Assembly: GCA_025667525.1 (NCBI GenBank)
Contig: CM046878.1
Coordinates: 405,349,275 to 405,413,274, forward strand
Direction: 5' to 3'
Length of the DNA: 64,000 nt
Source of the DNA: Glebionis coronaria
Lineage: Eukaryota; Streptophyta; Magnoliopsida; Asterales; Asteraceae
Shown here: positions 10,643 to 21,776 of the stretch, one piece after another
Numbering within the stretch: position 1 is the stretch's first letter
Layout: every line of letters begins with the position of its first letter
Notes under the pieces: generated by a model
The model's database searches: none
The model's input: the letters and a program-made list of their open reading frames with translations, nothing else
Told to the model about the DNA's origin: nothing
Translations under genes and position numbers: made by a program

Positions 10643-12308
10643 TGTCACACTCCCAAAATATCAGAGTATAATGGCAACCAGGGAGTGGTGACGTCATGAT
10701 TATCATACACACAGTTACAAAGAACGACCTCTAAATGGGACGTTCGGAAAATTGATCACTTGCATTTGATAAAATAAAGAGTTTTAACATAGTGCGGAAG
10801 CATAAAACTGGTCACAGATACAAAAACATAGTTTCCAAATAGTACAAATGATCTTTATTTTCAATAGAAATGACGGTAGTGCATGAGACCTCACATAGCA
10901 TCTTCCTTCTTAATACCTAAGAAAAACATTGCTAAAGCGTCAACATAAAGTTGGTGAGTTCATAGGTTTAGTTAATTTGAAGTGTTTACTGAACCACAAG
11001 ATTTTTCCCAAACATGATGACAATATAACAAATACAAAGTCATCATAAAAGCATTTATTACAGTCTAAGCTCGTGACATCGAAGCGTTAACAACACCGGC
11101 AGTATAATCATATAAATGTAGCCCAACTGGATGCCTAAACCTACGACATCCTATCTCAGACTCAAATGAAATTATGCCCGCTTGTCCCCTGCTGGACCAA
11201 GACGGACAGGGGCGTCAACCCGATAGATCTATCCATAACATTCGCGCTTACACAAAGTAATTAACGGTTCACGATTCGCGGGCCAAAGCAACTGGGTTTT
11301 TAGTGGGACTTAGACTAGTATATAAATCAGTAAATGCACGTGTGTTCATACGTTAAATCAAGCAATGTCTCACCCCAAAAAGCAGTAAAAGCAGGCAAAA
11401 TTGGGGCTATAAACTCACCTCGTAAGTTAGGCAAATGGATGATAATGCAAAGGATCTTGAGAACACGACCACGTTATCCACAACCTAGTTAATGTATTAA
11501 CCGTGTTACAAACGAGGAATTCATAAGTAATATGCACGATGACCTAAGTGTGTTTGACTTTATATTTCATTTGCGACGACTCGAAAATACTACGCGTTTA
11601 TTAACGGGTTCTAGTTTAACCAAAAACCAACACGATTTCGCATTGGGCTTACACAGCCCAAGTTTATATTAAATAGCCCATTTTTATAAATTACACTTGG
11701 CCTCGACCCAAGTTCTCTTAGTTTGCCCCGGCCCAATAGTGGGGCGATATTAACAAGGGACAGAAAGGGGGAGGGTTTTTATCTGGTTATTACCTCTCTC
11801 TCTCCCAAGATACTCTAGACGTCCTTCCCTCTCCTCTCTCCCCATAACCCGATCTAATCATCAACCGTCCCTCAAAACGCTCATTTATCCAACACTATTA
11901 TTATTAATCCAAGATCCTAATTCGTTTATCAATTGTAAAACGTGGGTTGTTACTCAAATCAAATACATATGATTCGTAGTCTCCTTGTACACGAGTTTGA
12001 TGGGGTTCATCAAAAAAAGATAAGTATTTGTTCTCTCTTCTCAAAGATTTCCAAAAGACAATTATTTTATGATTCTTCAACAATAAAAAGGCGGGTTCTA
12101 TTGCTTTCAAACTCGTTTGATTTTATAAATATCTAAGATGTGGCTCTTGAAAACACTTTTATAAATAATTAGGGTTTTGATACATTTGGGGTTTTTCCCA
12201 ATTCGTGGTTTATTCATAATCAATTAATGATTTCGTGTGTAAATCTATGTTAATTTCATCATGAAATTGATTTATAAAATCTAGGGTTTTGGTTAATTTG
12301 GGGATTTT
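10643..12308 (-). mobile_element. Chromovirus-type 5' LTR (minus strand), right arm of the inverted repeat
   Basis: The LTR end abuts the primer site at 10628-10639. The part from 10685 to 12308 pairs with the left arm. The LTR probably continues right of 12308, since similar AT-rich sequence goes on to about 12550, but the outer border is not seen. No gag or pol from this element remains nearby. Assignment to chromoviruses rests on resemblance to the LTRs at 33287-36185, 41584-44485 and 62882 onward. Confidence 0.65.
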
Positions 12309-12732
12309 CTAAATCTTGAGTTTTGTTATAATTATCTACTGTTCTTAGACATCTATTGATGTTAATTACAGATTAAAATTGGAATTAGAAAATTACGGTT
12401 TTTATATAATTTGGGGGTTTTCACATTCGGGTGTTTAAGTATAATTAACTAGCATTTTTGTGAAATGAATTGTGCTAATTTTACGTTATGAGTGTTTTTA
12501 GAAAAACTAGGGTGTCGGCAGATTTTATAAGTGATTCGAATGGGGGATTTTGTTTACTACTGTTATAACCACATTTGATACAATGTATTAGTCATAAACA
12601 AAACGTAGACAATAATAAAAAACGTAGTCTCGGCCAATATAGGGTCGCGGGTCTAAGGTCCTTGTGTTATCTATCTGTTTAGTTAGATTAGATTCAAAAT
12701 TAACTAACACTACTTTCGTTTGTTTCTCGTAG
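12309..12732. other. Non-coding sequence, probable LTR continuation or intron
   Basis: AT-rich sequence with blocks such as 'TTTGGGG.TTTTC' that resemble the adjoining LTR. It ends in a pyrimidine-rich stretch before the exon-like segment. Nothing else is recognised. Confidence 0.35.
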
Positions 12733-12890
12733 GTATTTTCAGGTTGGACAAGCACAACTATATGGATGCAAAAATAAAGAGGAAAGTTGGACAGAAGACT
12801 CACTATGAAAAGGGGTTTTCGGCTTGGTGTATTCGGGCAGGACGATTGAAGTTTGTTTCAGTTGATCAAGGCTTGCTACTTGTTTCTTAA
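12733..12890 (+). pseudogene. Exon-like fragment of an unidentified gene
   Basis: A frame of about 51 residues runs from a plausible splice acceptor (pyrimidine-rich, ...TTCTCGTAG) to TAA at 12888-12890. The peptide is rich in Lys/Arg and aromatic residues (...YEKGFSAWCIRAGRLKF...) and looks like real coding sequence, not LTR translation. No ATG context or second exon is visible. I cannot name the family. It could be the last exon of a host gene fragment carried or broken by the surrounding elements. Confidence 0.4.
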
Positions 12891-13889
12891 AATCTGCCCA
12901 GAAACTTGTTTTGTAAACTCATATTTTTTTTAATAGCTTATGTTTTATGTTGAGACTGTGAAAAATTGTGATAGTATTTAACTTGTAATAATTTGCTTAG
13001 GGTTAGTCTAAATCTGGAATTGGTATGCTTGTGACATACCCAAATGGGGTAATCTTGGCATGTGTGTTGGCCTGGAGTGGTGAGTGGGATGTATATAAAA
13101 TTTGTAGGTTGACTTGGTTTGACTAGTTTGAAATCTCAGTTTTTGTTTTACTGACTTGTTATAACTTTGATTCAAGTTTTCAGTTTTGGTAAATTTTTAT
13201 AAACGAACATAGTTGAATTCGGCCCAGTAGGGTTTGAGTGGGCAAAATCGGCCCATCATGGGTAATTTAAAACGGATGCAAATTTTAAATGCATTGATAC
13301 TTAATAACAATCAATGTCATACGAAGTTTAAATCGCAATACTAGACTAGCGTGGATACGTGTATTCTCGCCACCATGGTAAGTATTTCATAACCGGCACA
13401 AACCGTTAATAAGGAAAACGTTTAATAACGAGCACGTCTCTATTATAATAATAAGACGCGAAAATTCAAGTTGTTACACTTTCAATCCCTCATAGCAACA
13501 TTATCATGTTATATGATGGGGTTTGCTTTTTAAATTCCGTTGTGCGCTTAATCATTCTAAGCTTTATTGAAAGCTTTGAAGTTGCTTACGAGGATTGTCG
13601 GTTTAGGGGGAAGTTATTTAAAAGCTTCTACATCAAGTTTATGTGACATGAATTAGGGGAAGTTAATTCAGAAGCTTCTCCTTAACCAGAAGTAAATGGA
13701 TTACTTAGCTCGTGCCGTTACAGTATTTCTACTACAAGTTACTTAAAAGATGAGTCGTTTTGAAGTGAAGACTTGAAGTCAAAGGCCTCAGAAGACATCA
13801 TCAGCATTGGACGCTTCATGGAAGCTTTTGTTCTTAATCATTATGTACTTGTTAGGAAAAATATTGTAAGGAATTCTACACGTCGTCCC
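12891..13889. other. Non-coding sequence, 3' part possibly internal to a copia-like element
   Basis: No ORF is recognised. The last 300 bp lead into a polypurine tract and LTR start, so they are probably the 3' internal end of a decayed LTR element. A copia-like AGGGGGAAG stretch lies near 13605. Confidence 0.35.
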
Positions 13890-13900
13890 ATGGGGGAAGA
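13890..13900 (+). other. Polypurine tract
   Basis: ATGGGGGAAGA lies immediately before an LTR-like start, TGTTGGAAATTC at 13902. Confidence 0.6.
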
Positions 13901-13901
13901 T

Positions 13902-14150
13902 TGTTGGAAATTCACTTTATGTGACGACATTTAAGAATTCCCATTAGTTATCATAGTCACACACGCATAGACTAGACTAGGAAACGCTGTATAGTTTAAG
14001 TGTCGTGTGTGACTATATATACCCCTCCAAGGCTGCTTGTGTTTCATTTTCACTTTTAATACATTTTCTATTTTCACACACACAACCTCTCTTCTCTCTC
14101 TCAACCATGGCTGCCACTTTATTCCACCACCCATCTAGACCACCGGATTA
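13902..14150 (+). mobile_element. LTR (3' or solo) of a copia-like element, right end uncertain
   Basis: The segment starts TGTTGG after a polypurine tract, has a TATA box (CTATATATAC, 14013-14022) and a CT-rich leader with short CACACA runs near 14070-14100. Its right end cannot be set because no second copy is in the window. The ATG at 14107 opens no long frame. Confidence 0.5.
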
Positions 14151-14296
14151 CTAAAAAGCAAATCCACACTTATATTTTACGTTACTCATGCTTCACATGT
14201 TCTTTTAGATGTATTGGCAGTCTAAATAACCACCATTGCATCGAATTTGGCTTTTAGTACGGGATGTCGTGTTCTTGAACCATATGGATTAACTTG

Positions 14297-14476
14297 GGGA
14301 GGTGATTTGCACACTCCATAAATTGATTGAGACACACTAAATGTTTATTTATGGACACTTTTACCCTTAATATGTGTGTTAAAATTTGTCTCTTCCACCA
14401 ATGTATGGGTATAAATGTCTACATACAAACATTTAGAGTGTCCCAATCAATTTATGGAGTGTGCAAATCACCTTCC
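14297..14476. mobile_element. Mutator-type MITE (180 bp) with 9-bp target duplication
   Basis: The two ends are inverted copies: GG(G/A)AGGTGATTTGCACACTCC and its continuation pair for about 50 bp per side, leaving a central part of about 80 bp. The element is flanked on both sides by ATTAACTTG (14288-14296 and 14477-14485). A 9-bp duplication is the hallmark of Mutator-like transposases. There is no coding capacity. Confidence 0.85.
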
Positions 14477-14485
14477 ATTAACTTG

Positions 14486-15097
14486 TCTTATGTCAGTTGA
14501 GTCATTGATGTGTACTCAAGATTAGGTAAGAAAGTCAAAAAAATATAATAGATGACATAGACGATCTAGTAAATGATAACGACGTTTCATAAAGTAATAA
14601 CTTATCAATTTCTAAATATCTTTTTAGACTAATAATAACACCGTTGCATAAAAGTTATATAAGTTATACAATTTATGTAGTTACCGTAGGATATATTAGG
14701 ACAAGATCTATTACTTTAAAGCAAATTTTATGATTCTAAAGTAAAATGTTTCTGTTTTCAACCAACATAGAATTAAAAAATGTCGATTACAACTTAAACT
14801 TGCAAGTTTAGTGTAATTGTAAATAGCGTGCTAGACACACTTTAATTGCAACACTCGGATTACAAATTGTGCAACAAGAGTAGCCAAAGGCTTAAAACAA
14901 ACTGCTCGAACTATTTATGGTCGTACTATTTATATTTAGAGTTTATAATTGTAACTTACACATGCATAGTGTTATTAAATACTATGCATAAATTTTATAT
15001 CATATTTATAAAAGGCTAGACAATAGTACTATAAACCTTACTTTATCGTAAACACACATTAGTAAGTAGTTGTAGTTACATTAGGACATACATATTA
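14486..15097. other. No recognisable feature
   Basis: AT-rich sequence between the two MITEs. I see no coding similarity, long repeat or promoter here. Confidence 0.5.
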
Positions 15098-15368
15098 CTA
15101 CCTCCGTCCCATATTAATAGTTCATATTATTATTTTGGGACGTCCTAAATTAATAGTTTAGTCTAAAAATAGATAAAAATGTAGATTAAGTTTACCATAT
15201 TACCCTCACTTGAGGATACTATTACAAATAATAAAGAAGTTGTAAATTAAATGGTTAAGGACAAAATTGTCATTGTGTAAAAAGTAAGAGAGAGAAAACT
15301 GAAAAAGTGATGTTTTTATTAATATGCGTGTTTTTGGTCGGTGGACTATTAATATGGGACGGAGGGAG
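15098..15368. mobile_element. Stowaway MITE (271 bp)
   Basis: The ends read CTACCTCCGTCCCATATTAA and its inverted match ending in GGGACGGAGGGAG. They fit the Stowaway consensus CTCCCTCCGTCCC. TA dinucleotides flank both sides (15096-15097, 15369-15370). Such elements are moved by Tc1/mariner transposases and encode nothing. Confidence 0.9.
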
Positions 15369-15654
15369 TATATTTTAGATGTATAACTTTTTTTGTAAAC
15401 ATTAGCGGCATAATGTTTGTTATTAACTTGTTTTTTTCGTGTGCGTAGATATAGAAGATCAGATTACCAAGAAAAATGCTAAAGAAAAAAATAAGGGAGT
15501 TACTTCGTTAAAACTCGTTTAGTTTGTTTATTATGAACGACTTCGTATCATGTTGATAGAATCTTATAACTTTTTAAATGTTTGTAAGTTGTGATTAGCT
15601 TGGAGTTTTCAGTTTTGTAACTCTTCGAACCCATATCTAGATTTTTGTTCATTT
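15369..15654. other. No recognisable feature
   Basis: AT-rich sequence between the Stowaway element and the probable LINE tail. Nothing is recognised. Confidence 0.4.
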
Positions 15655-15769
15655 TTTTAAAGATTAATATATTAACAGAGGAGCCCAAAATTGGGACCTC
15701 AACAAACGAGGAAGAGTGATACACAAAGAAAAAAAAAGGCAAAGCTACCTTAAAGTCGAGAGAAAAAAT
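15655..15769 (-). mobile_element. Probable 3' end of a LINE, separated from its body by a copia insertion
   Basis: On the minus strand this stretch has a T-rich tail with the wording 'GGGCTCCTCTGTTAATATATT' split around short A runs near 15655, typical of plant L1 3' ends. It would continue the LINE relic at 22768-24416 if the copia element 15770-22767 is removed. No clean target duplication proves the join, so this is inference. Confidence 0.45.
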
Positions 15770-16763
15770 TGTAAGAAACGATGTACACTTTTATTATATA
15801 AAATCGAATTATAAATAAAACTGACAGAAATTAAGAAAACAGAAAATAAATAACAGTAATAACAAAAGCAGTAAAATTAAAATAAGACGAGGCACGTGTT
15901 TAACACGCTTCCCTTAAAACAGATTCACCGTCTGTTTCCTAGGGTACAACGTCCAAAGCTGTTGTACAGCCGGACTCGACTTACTTGCCTGAAAGATCAC
16001 GGATACAGTGTGTGTTTCTGACTGAAAAGATTGCTGGAACTTTGATGCAGAAAAGCTGCGTTTTTTGATGTCTTGAATGAATGAAATTCAAGTTTAATTT
16101 ATAAGCATTATATGTCTTGGTCACCAAGACAGAATATTTGCTTCTAAATTAAACTGACATGAAAATCTGTTATTACTAACACAGATTCGCAAATCTTTTA
16201 ATGCACAAAACAGATTTCTGTAAACTTAATTAATAAGTTTGTATCTATTCCTAAAATAGATTAGAAAAATCTGGAAGGAAAAATTCGAATGAGCAGCAAA
16301 AAATATACCGAATTTGCCCGCACCCAAGCAGATTTCGGAGCAGCATTCGTGTCCGCAGGTTGCACGCTCGTGCATAAGTTCAGTAGCTTCGAACCCATTT
16401 TTGGCCTAGAAATCCCACTTTTTGCACCCCCCCCAACCCCTGCGCGCGTAGGCGTGGGAGTAAAAACCCACAAATGAATATTGTAGGGTAGAAACTAGGA
16501 TTTCCTTATAAACATGTTTTCACTTCATGTTTCAAGTGATGTGGGACAAATATTTTTCCAAATATTGTGTTTCACGTGACTCACTTTGAGACACGATATC
16601 TCATTCATATTAACTCCATATTGGACATACTTTAGCTCGTTGCGAAGCTCTCTTCGAGGAGAACGCAAAGCTACTAAGTACTACGAATATATATAACATA
16701 TACATATATAAAATTATGTCCAAAGTATTGCAAAAATCATATTTTGCAAAACATTTTCCAACA
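15770..16763 (-). repeat. 3' LTR of the copia element
   Basis: 994 bp, matching 21777-22767 along its length. Short open frames inside it (for example 16289-16477) recur in the other copy and have no protein similarity. Confidence 0.9.
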
Positions 16764-16774
16764 ATCCCCCACAT
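16764..16774 (-). other. Polypurine tract of the copia element
   Basis: The minus strand reads ATGTGGGGGAT directly before the 3' LTR start TGTTGGAAAATG. Confidence 0.8.
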
Positions 16775-17364
16775 GAATGGGAATCGGTCGAAAACACACG
16801 AAAGTTTCGGCAAAATTTCTGCGGTTAAGTCCTGCATAGGATAGGTAGGTGTAACCCTTTGAACCTTACCTTGTGAGATGCACTTAGTCTCCTAGATCTG
16901 AGTAGACGCGATGTCCTTGAACTCAGCCTCTGTTTACGTAGACGACAATACACACTCACACAAGACTCTCCCTGACCTTGTCAAGTCCTCATAGTCGTGT
17001 TCGTTATGGTCATGAACACTCGCCTGTTTCTGCAAGAGCTCTTAGAAATTGCGCCCCCACTATTTCCTTCGAAGCGACCCCACTTCTCTCTCACATAGGT
17101 GATTTCATCTTGAATCATTAAAAACATATGTTTTATGATTTCATCTTGAATCATTATGCTTTATGACTTCATCCTGAATCATTAAGCCATATGTTTAACC
17201 TCTCAAAATGTCACATTGTTCTAGGAATGGACTAGGAAAGTTACTGTATTAAGTAACCCCCCACATTGACGTGACTTCTCCCACATTTCTATGATTAGGT
17301 TGTCCTATTGAACCCAGATCTTGGGATCTCCAGTCAATTGGGTTAGGTTTTCCTTTATAGAAAC

Positions 17365-20300
17365 TCATTCCTTTAAGGGCTTTAGTCCCATTCCTTTAGA
17401 CGACTTACTAACTAACTCTCTGCTTAAACCTTTCGTAAGCGGATCCGCGATGTTATCCTTTAACTTCACATAGTCAATTGAGATAACTCCTGTTGAGAGT
17501 AGTTGTCATACCGAATTATGTCGACGACGGATATGTCTAGACTTTCCATTATACATTATGCTATGAGCTCTGTCAATTGCCGATGGACTATCACAATGTA
17601 TACTAATGGCCGTTACCGGTTTAGGCCACCTGGGTATGTCCTCTACGAATTGACGTAGCCATTCTGCCTCTTCTCCGCATTTATCTAACGCGATAAATTC
17701 TGATTCCATCGTGGACTTAGCTATTATAGTTTGCTTGGAAGACTTCCAAGATATAGCGGCCCCTCCTAGTGTAAACACGAATCCACTAGTCGATCTAGAA
17801 TCCTTTATGTCAGATATCCAATTTGCATCACTATATCCTTCAATAACAGATGGATATCTAGCATAATTCAGTCCATAATCATGACTGTATCTCAAATAAT
17901 GAAGTACCCTAGTCATAGCTTTCCAATGTGCATCACTTGGATTACTAGTATATCTACTCAGCCTGCTAACAGCATATGCTAAGTCAGGTCGGGTACATGT
18001 CATCAAATACATTAACATGCCAATAATTCTTGAATACTCTAATTGGGCAACACCTACGCCTCTATTTTTAGATAGATGCAAACTGGTGTCTATTGGAGTT
18101 CTAGCTAGGCCGGAATCCCCCGCATTATGAGTATTAAGAATTTTGTCCACGTAATGTGCTTGACTTAATGCAAGTCCACTATGAGTTCGTATGATCTTTA
18201 TTCCAAGGATCACATTAGCCAAACCCATATCTTTCATGTCAAACTTTGATTTCAACATGTCTTTAGTAGACTTGATCATCTTGTCGTTACTGCCAATGAT
18301 AAGCATATCATCGACATAAAGACACAAGATTACATATCCACTATTTGTGTCTTTGACATAAACACACTTGTCGCATTCATTAATTTTGAGTCCACCCTCT
18401 AGCATGGCGTGATCAAACTTCTGATGCCATTGTTTTGGAGCTTGCTTTAAGCCATACAATGACTTAACAAGCCTGCAAACTTTGCTCTCTTGTCCAGGAG
18501 CCATGAAACCCTCGGGTTGGTTCATATATATTTCTTATTCTAAATCTACATTTAGAAAAGCTGTTTTCACATCCATTTGGTGAACTTCTAAATTTCTTAA
18601 TGTGGCAATAGCAAGAATCATCCTAATAGAAGTTATTCGCGTAACAGGCGAATAAGTATCAAAGTAATCTAGACCTTCGCGTTGTCTAAAACCTTTGATC
18701 ACCAATCTTGTTTTGTACTTATCAATGGTGCCATCAGCTTTCATCTTCTTCTTGAAGATCCATTTATACGCTAGTGGTTTACAACCAGGAGGTAAATCCA
18801 CGAGCTCCCAAGTATGATTTTGTAAAATAGACTCTATTTCACTATTAATCGCTTCTTTCCATCGAGGCCCTTCCGAGGAATTTACAGCTTCTTGATAAGA
18901 AGTAGGTTCATTTTCTACCATAAAAGAGACAAAATCGGGTCCAAATGATTTCTCGGGTCTCGCCCGTTTGCTTCTTCTAGGTTCAACCTCTTCTTCCTCG
19001 GGTTGATCTTGTCTCTCATCTTGGAGATCATTATCATCGTGTTGTCTCTTATCTTGGACAACTGCATCATCTATTCTAGATGTGCTTCCATTTTCCTTCT
19101 TTAAACAAGGAAATATGTTTTCAAAGAAGGACGCATTCCTTGATTCCATAACTGTGTTCTTGTGTATATCTGGATTTTTCGAATCATATACAATGAAACG
19201 ATACGCACTACTATTCTTAGCATATCCAATAAATATACAATCCACAGATTTAGGTCCAATCGTTTGGGTCTTAGGTGTCAGCACAGCTACCTTGGCTAGA
19301 CACTCCCACACTCGTAAGTACTGGTATGATGGTTTTCTTCCCATCCACAGTTCATATGGGGTTTCCTCTTTATCCTTACGAGGTATCTTGTTTAAAAGAT
19401 AAGTAGCGGTTAGAATGGCTTCCCCCCACATGTCACGGCTCAAACCAGAACTTAACAACATGGCATTAACCATCTCTTTCAAGGTACGGTTCTTCCTTTC
19501 GGCAATACCGTTTTGCTGAGGTGAATAAGGAACAATAAACTCATGTCTAATTCCATGTTTCGCACATAGATCAGCAAAAGGAGACACATATTCACCTCCT
19601 CTATCACTTCGTACAACCTTGATTTTCCTACCAAGTTGATTCTCAACTTCGGTTTTGTATAGAACAAACTTGTCTATAGCTTCATCTTTACTTTTCAACA
19701 AGTAAGCGTAGCAGTACTTTGTGCAATCATCAATAAACGTGATGAAGTACTTACTGCCACCTTTTGTGGGTAGTGATTTCAAATCACATATGTCTGTGTG
19801 TATCATATCAAGTGGTTCGGTTTTTCGTTCAACCGATTTGAAATATGATCTTGTAAGTTTGGCTTTGACACAAGTTTCACACTTATAATTTGAATCAATA
19901 TGAAAATTTGTTATGCCATTAAATTTAATCAAACGACGCATTGAATTAAAATTAACATGTCCAAGACGGCCATGCCACACATTAGAAGACTCAATCAAGT
20001 AAGCAGAAGAATTCATTTTATTGATATCATTCTTAACAACTATTACATTGAGCTTAAACATACCATTCAGGGCATACCCCTTACCAACATACATTTGATT
20101 CTTAGAAAGTACAACTTTATCATACTAAAAAACAAGACGAAAACCAAACTTATTCAAAAGCCACCCAGACACAAGATTCTTGCGAATCTCCGAAACATAC
20201 AAGACTTTAGTCAACTTAAGCTCTTTCTCGGATGTCATCTTCAAAATAACATCTCCTTCGCCCTTGATATCAGCAGTTGCAGAGTTGCCCATGTACAGCT

Positions 20301-21403
20301 TCTCTCCATTGTCAACCGCTCTGAAAGAGTGAAACATACTCTTGTCAGCACACACATGACGGGTTGCCCTAGTATCAACCCACCAATCATTATTATTAGA
20401 ACCTACTAGGTTAACTTCAGAGATCATGGTAACGACATCAGACACCATAGCAATCATGTCCACATTATCATTCACCATATTAGCCTCGCGTGGAGTCACC
20501 CGCTTTGGCGCTTTGCAATTAGCAGCACGATGACCTGGCTTGTCACAGTTGAAGCAATTTCCTTGGAACTTCTGCTTCGCAATTCCAGCCTTAGGAGCAA
20601 GGTACTCAGACTTCCCTTTGCTCTTCTTGTCATTCTTCCCTTTTCCAAAGCTCTTGCCTTTAGACTTTGAAGAAGACGAACCATGCTCAACCATAGTTGC
20701 CTTGGAAGAATCAGGTGTATAAGTGTTTTTCTGAGCCAGCTTGTTGTCCTCCTCAATACGAAGACGAACAACCAAGTCTTCAACAGTCATCTCCTTTCGC
20801 TTATGCTTCAAGTAGTTTTTAAATTCTACCCAGCTTGGAGGTAACTTTTCAATGATAGCAGCAACTTGAAAAGTTTCACTCAAAGTCATACCCTCAGCAT
20901 GAATGTCGTGTATCAAAACCTGCAGATCTTGAACCTGAGTTATCACACTCTTTGAATCAACCATCTTGTAATCCAAAAAGCGAGCTACCTCGAACTTCTT
21001 TGTACCAGCATCCTCAGTTTTGTACTTGCGTTCCAACGACTCCCATAATTCTTTGGCAGTCTTAGTCTTGCAGTACACATTGTACAAAGAGTCCACCAAA
21101 CCATTCAGAATATAGTTGTGACACAAGAAGTCTGAATGCTTCCATGCTTCAACAGCTTGCACGGCTTGTTGATTTTCGGGTACACCTTCTTTAGGAGGTT
21201 CCACCTGAGGTACAGTCTCCTGTAAGAACTTCGCAAGGTTCAAAGTAGTGAGATAGAAGAACATCTTCTACTGCCACCTCTTAAAAATCTTGTCCATTGA
21301 ATTTTTATGGTTTTTCAGCATGATTAGCAACTGTGTGGGTAACTGGCGCAGCAGTTACTTTCACAGTAGTAGTTGCAGGAATTTCAGGAGTGCTAGTAGA
21401 CAT
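17365..21403 (-). pseudogene. copia gag-pol polyprotein with five stops and one frameshift
   Basis: About 1,345 codons from ATG at 21403 to TGA at 17365. Order: gag with zinc knuckle [14 protein letters not shown], protease region, integrase with its His-His-Cys-Cys finger (WHGRLGH...CETC) and catalytic triad contexts HTD, SDRGGEY and ERKNRT, reverse transcriptase with YVDDMLI, and RNase H with SDANW and MESEF. Lesions seen directly: TAA at 21305, an extra T in the run near 21283, TAG at 21268, TAG at 20125, TAA at 18535 (between ...DLE and EIYMNQPEG) and TGA at 17506. After the frameshift every piece is in one frame, so little else is lost. The element once encoded everything needed for copying and cannot now make a full protein. 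Most lesions look like single substitutions of GAA, CAG or CGA codons. Confidence 0.9.
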
Positions 21404-21776
21404 TCTGAAAGATCAAACAAGATCAAAACACAAACAGTTAGACAACTGTTATAAATCTGTATATAAGAAATTCAGTCGTGATCTCTATATACTTATAGTA
21501 GATCTGCTTCAAAGAAACTCAATCTTGGTTTCAATGAATCAGATGCAATTATCAAAATTATCAGTTTAACAAAAACACAATCTTGGTTTCAACAAACTGA
21601 TTAGAACAATTGCTAAAAAAACGTTAACTGTTAATAAAAATCTGTAAATTAAAACTGATTTCCAGTGAAACTCAATCTTGGTTTCGGCAGAAACAGTTTA
21701 TAATTAAATCTGATAAAATTATTAATCCGATTTTAATAAAAGTTTTAATTCTGTTAAACAGAATCTGTTTTAAGAT
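21404..21776 (-). other. Untranslated leader of the copia element
   Basis: It lies between the 5' LTR and the gag start. It contains three dispersed copies of the motif seen on the + strand as CAATCTTGGTTTC (about 21521, 21579 and 21677). No coding content. Confidence 0.6.

Larger units (their letters stand above)
10392..10684. other. Spacer of the inverted repeat, with LTR end and leader
   Basis: The 293-bp spacer holds, read on the minus strand, the last about 40 bp of an LTR, an initiator-Met primer site (10628-10639) and about 235 bp of untranslated leader with an (AT)n run at 10499-10520. It has no coding content. Confidence 0.7.

Noticed and set aside
8767..12308. A large foldback DNA transposon
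   Set aside because: No target duplication at 8767 or 12308, and the spacer contains an LTR end and a tRNA primer site.
16289..16477. Short frame repeated at 22295-22495
   Set aside because: It is the paired LTRs of the copia element; a C-run length change breaks the frame in one copy.
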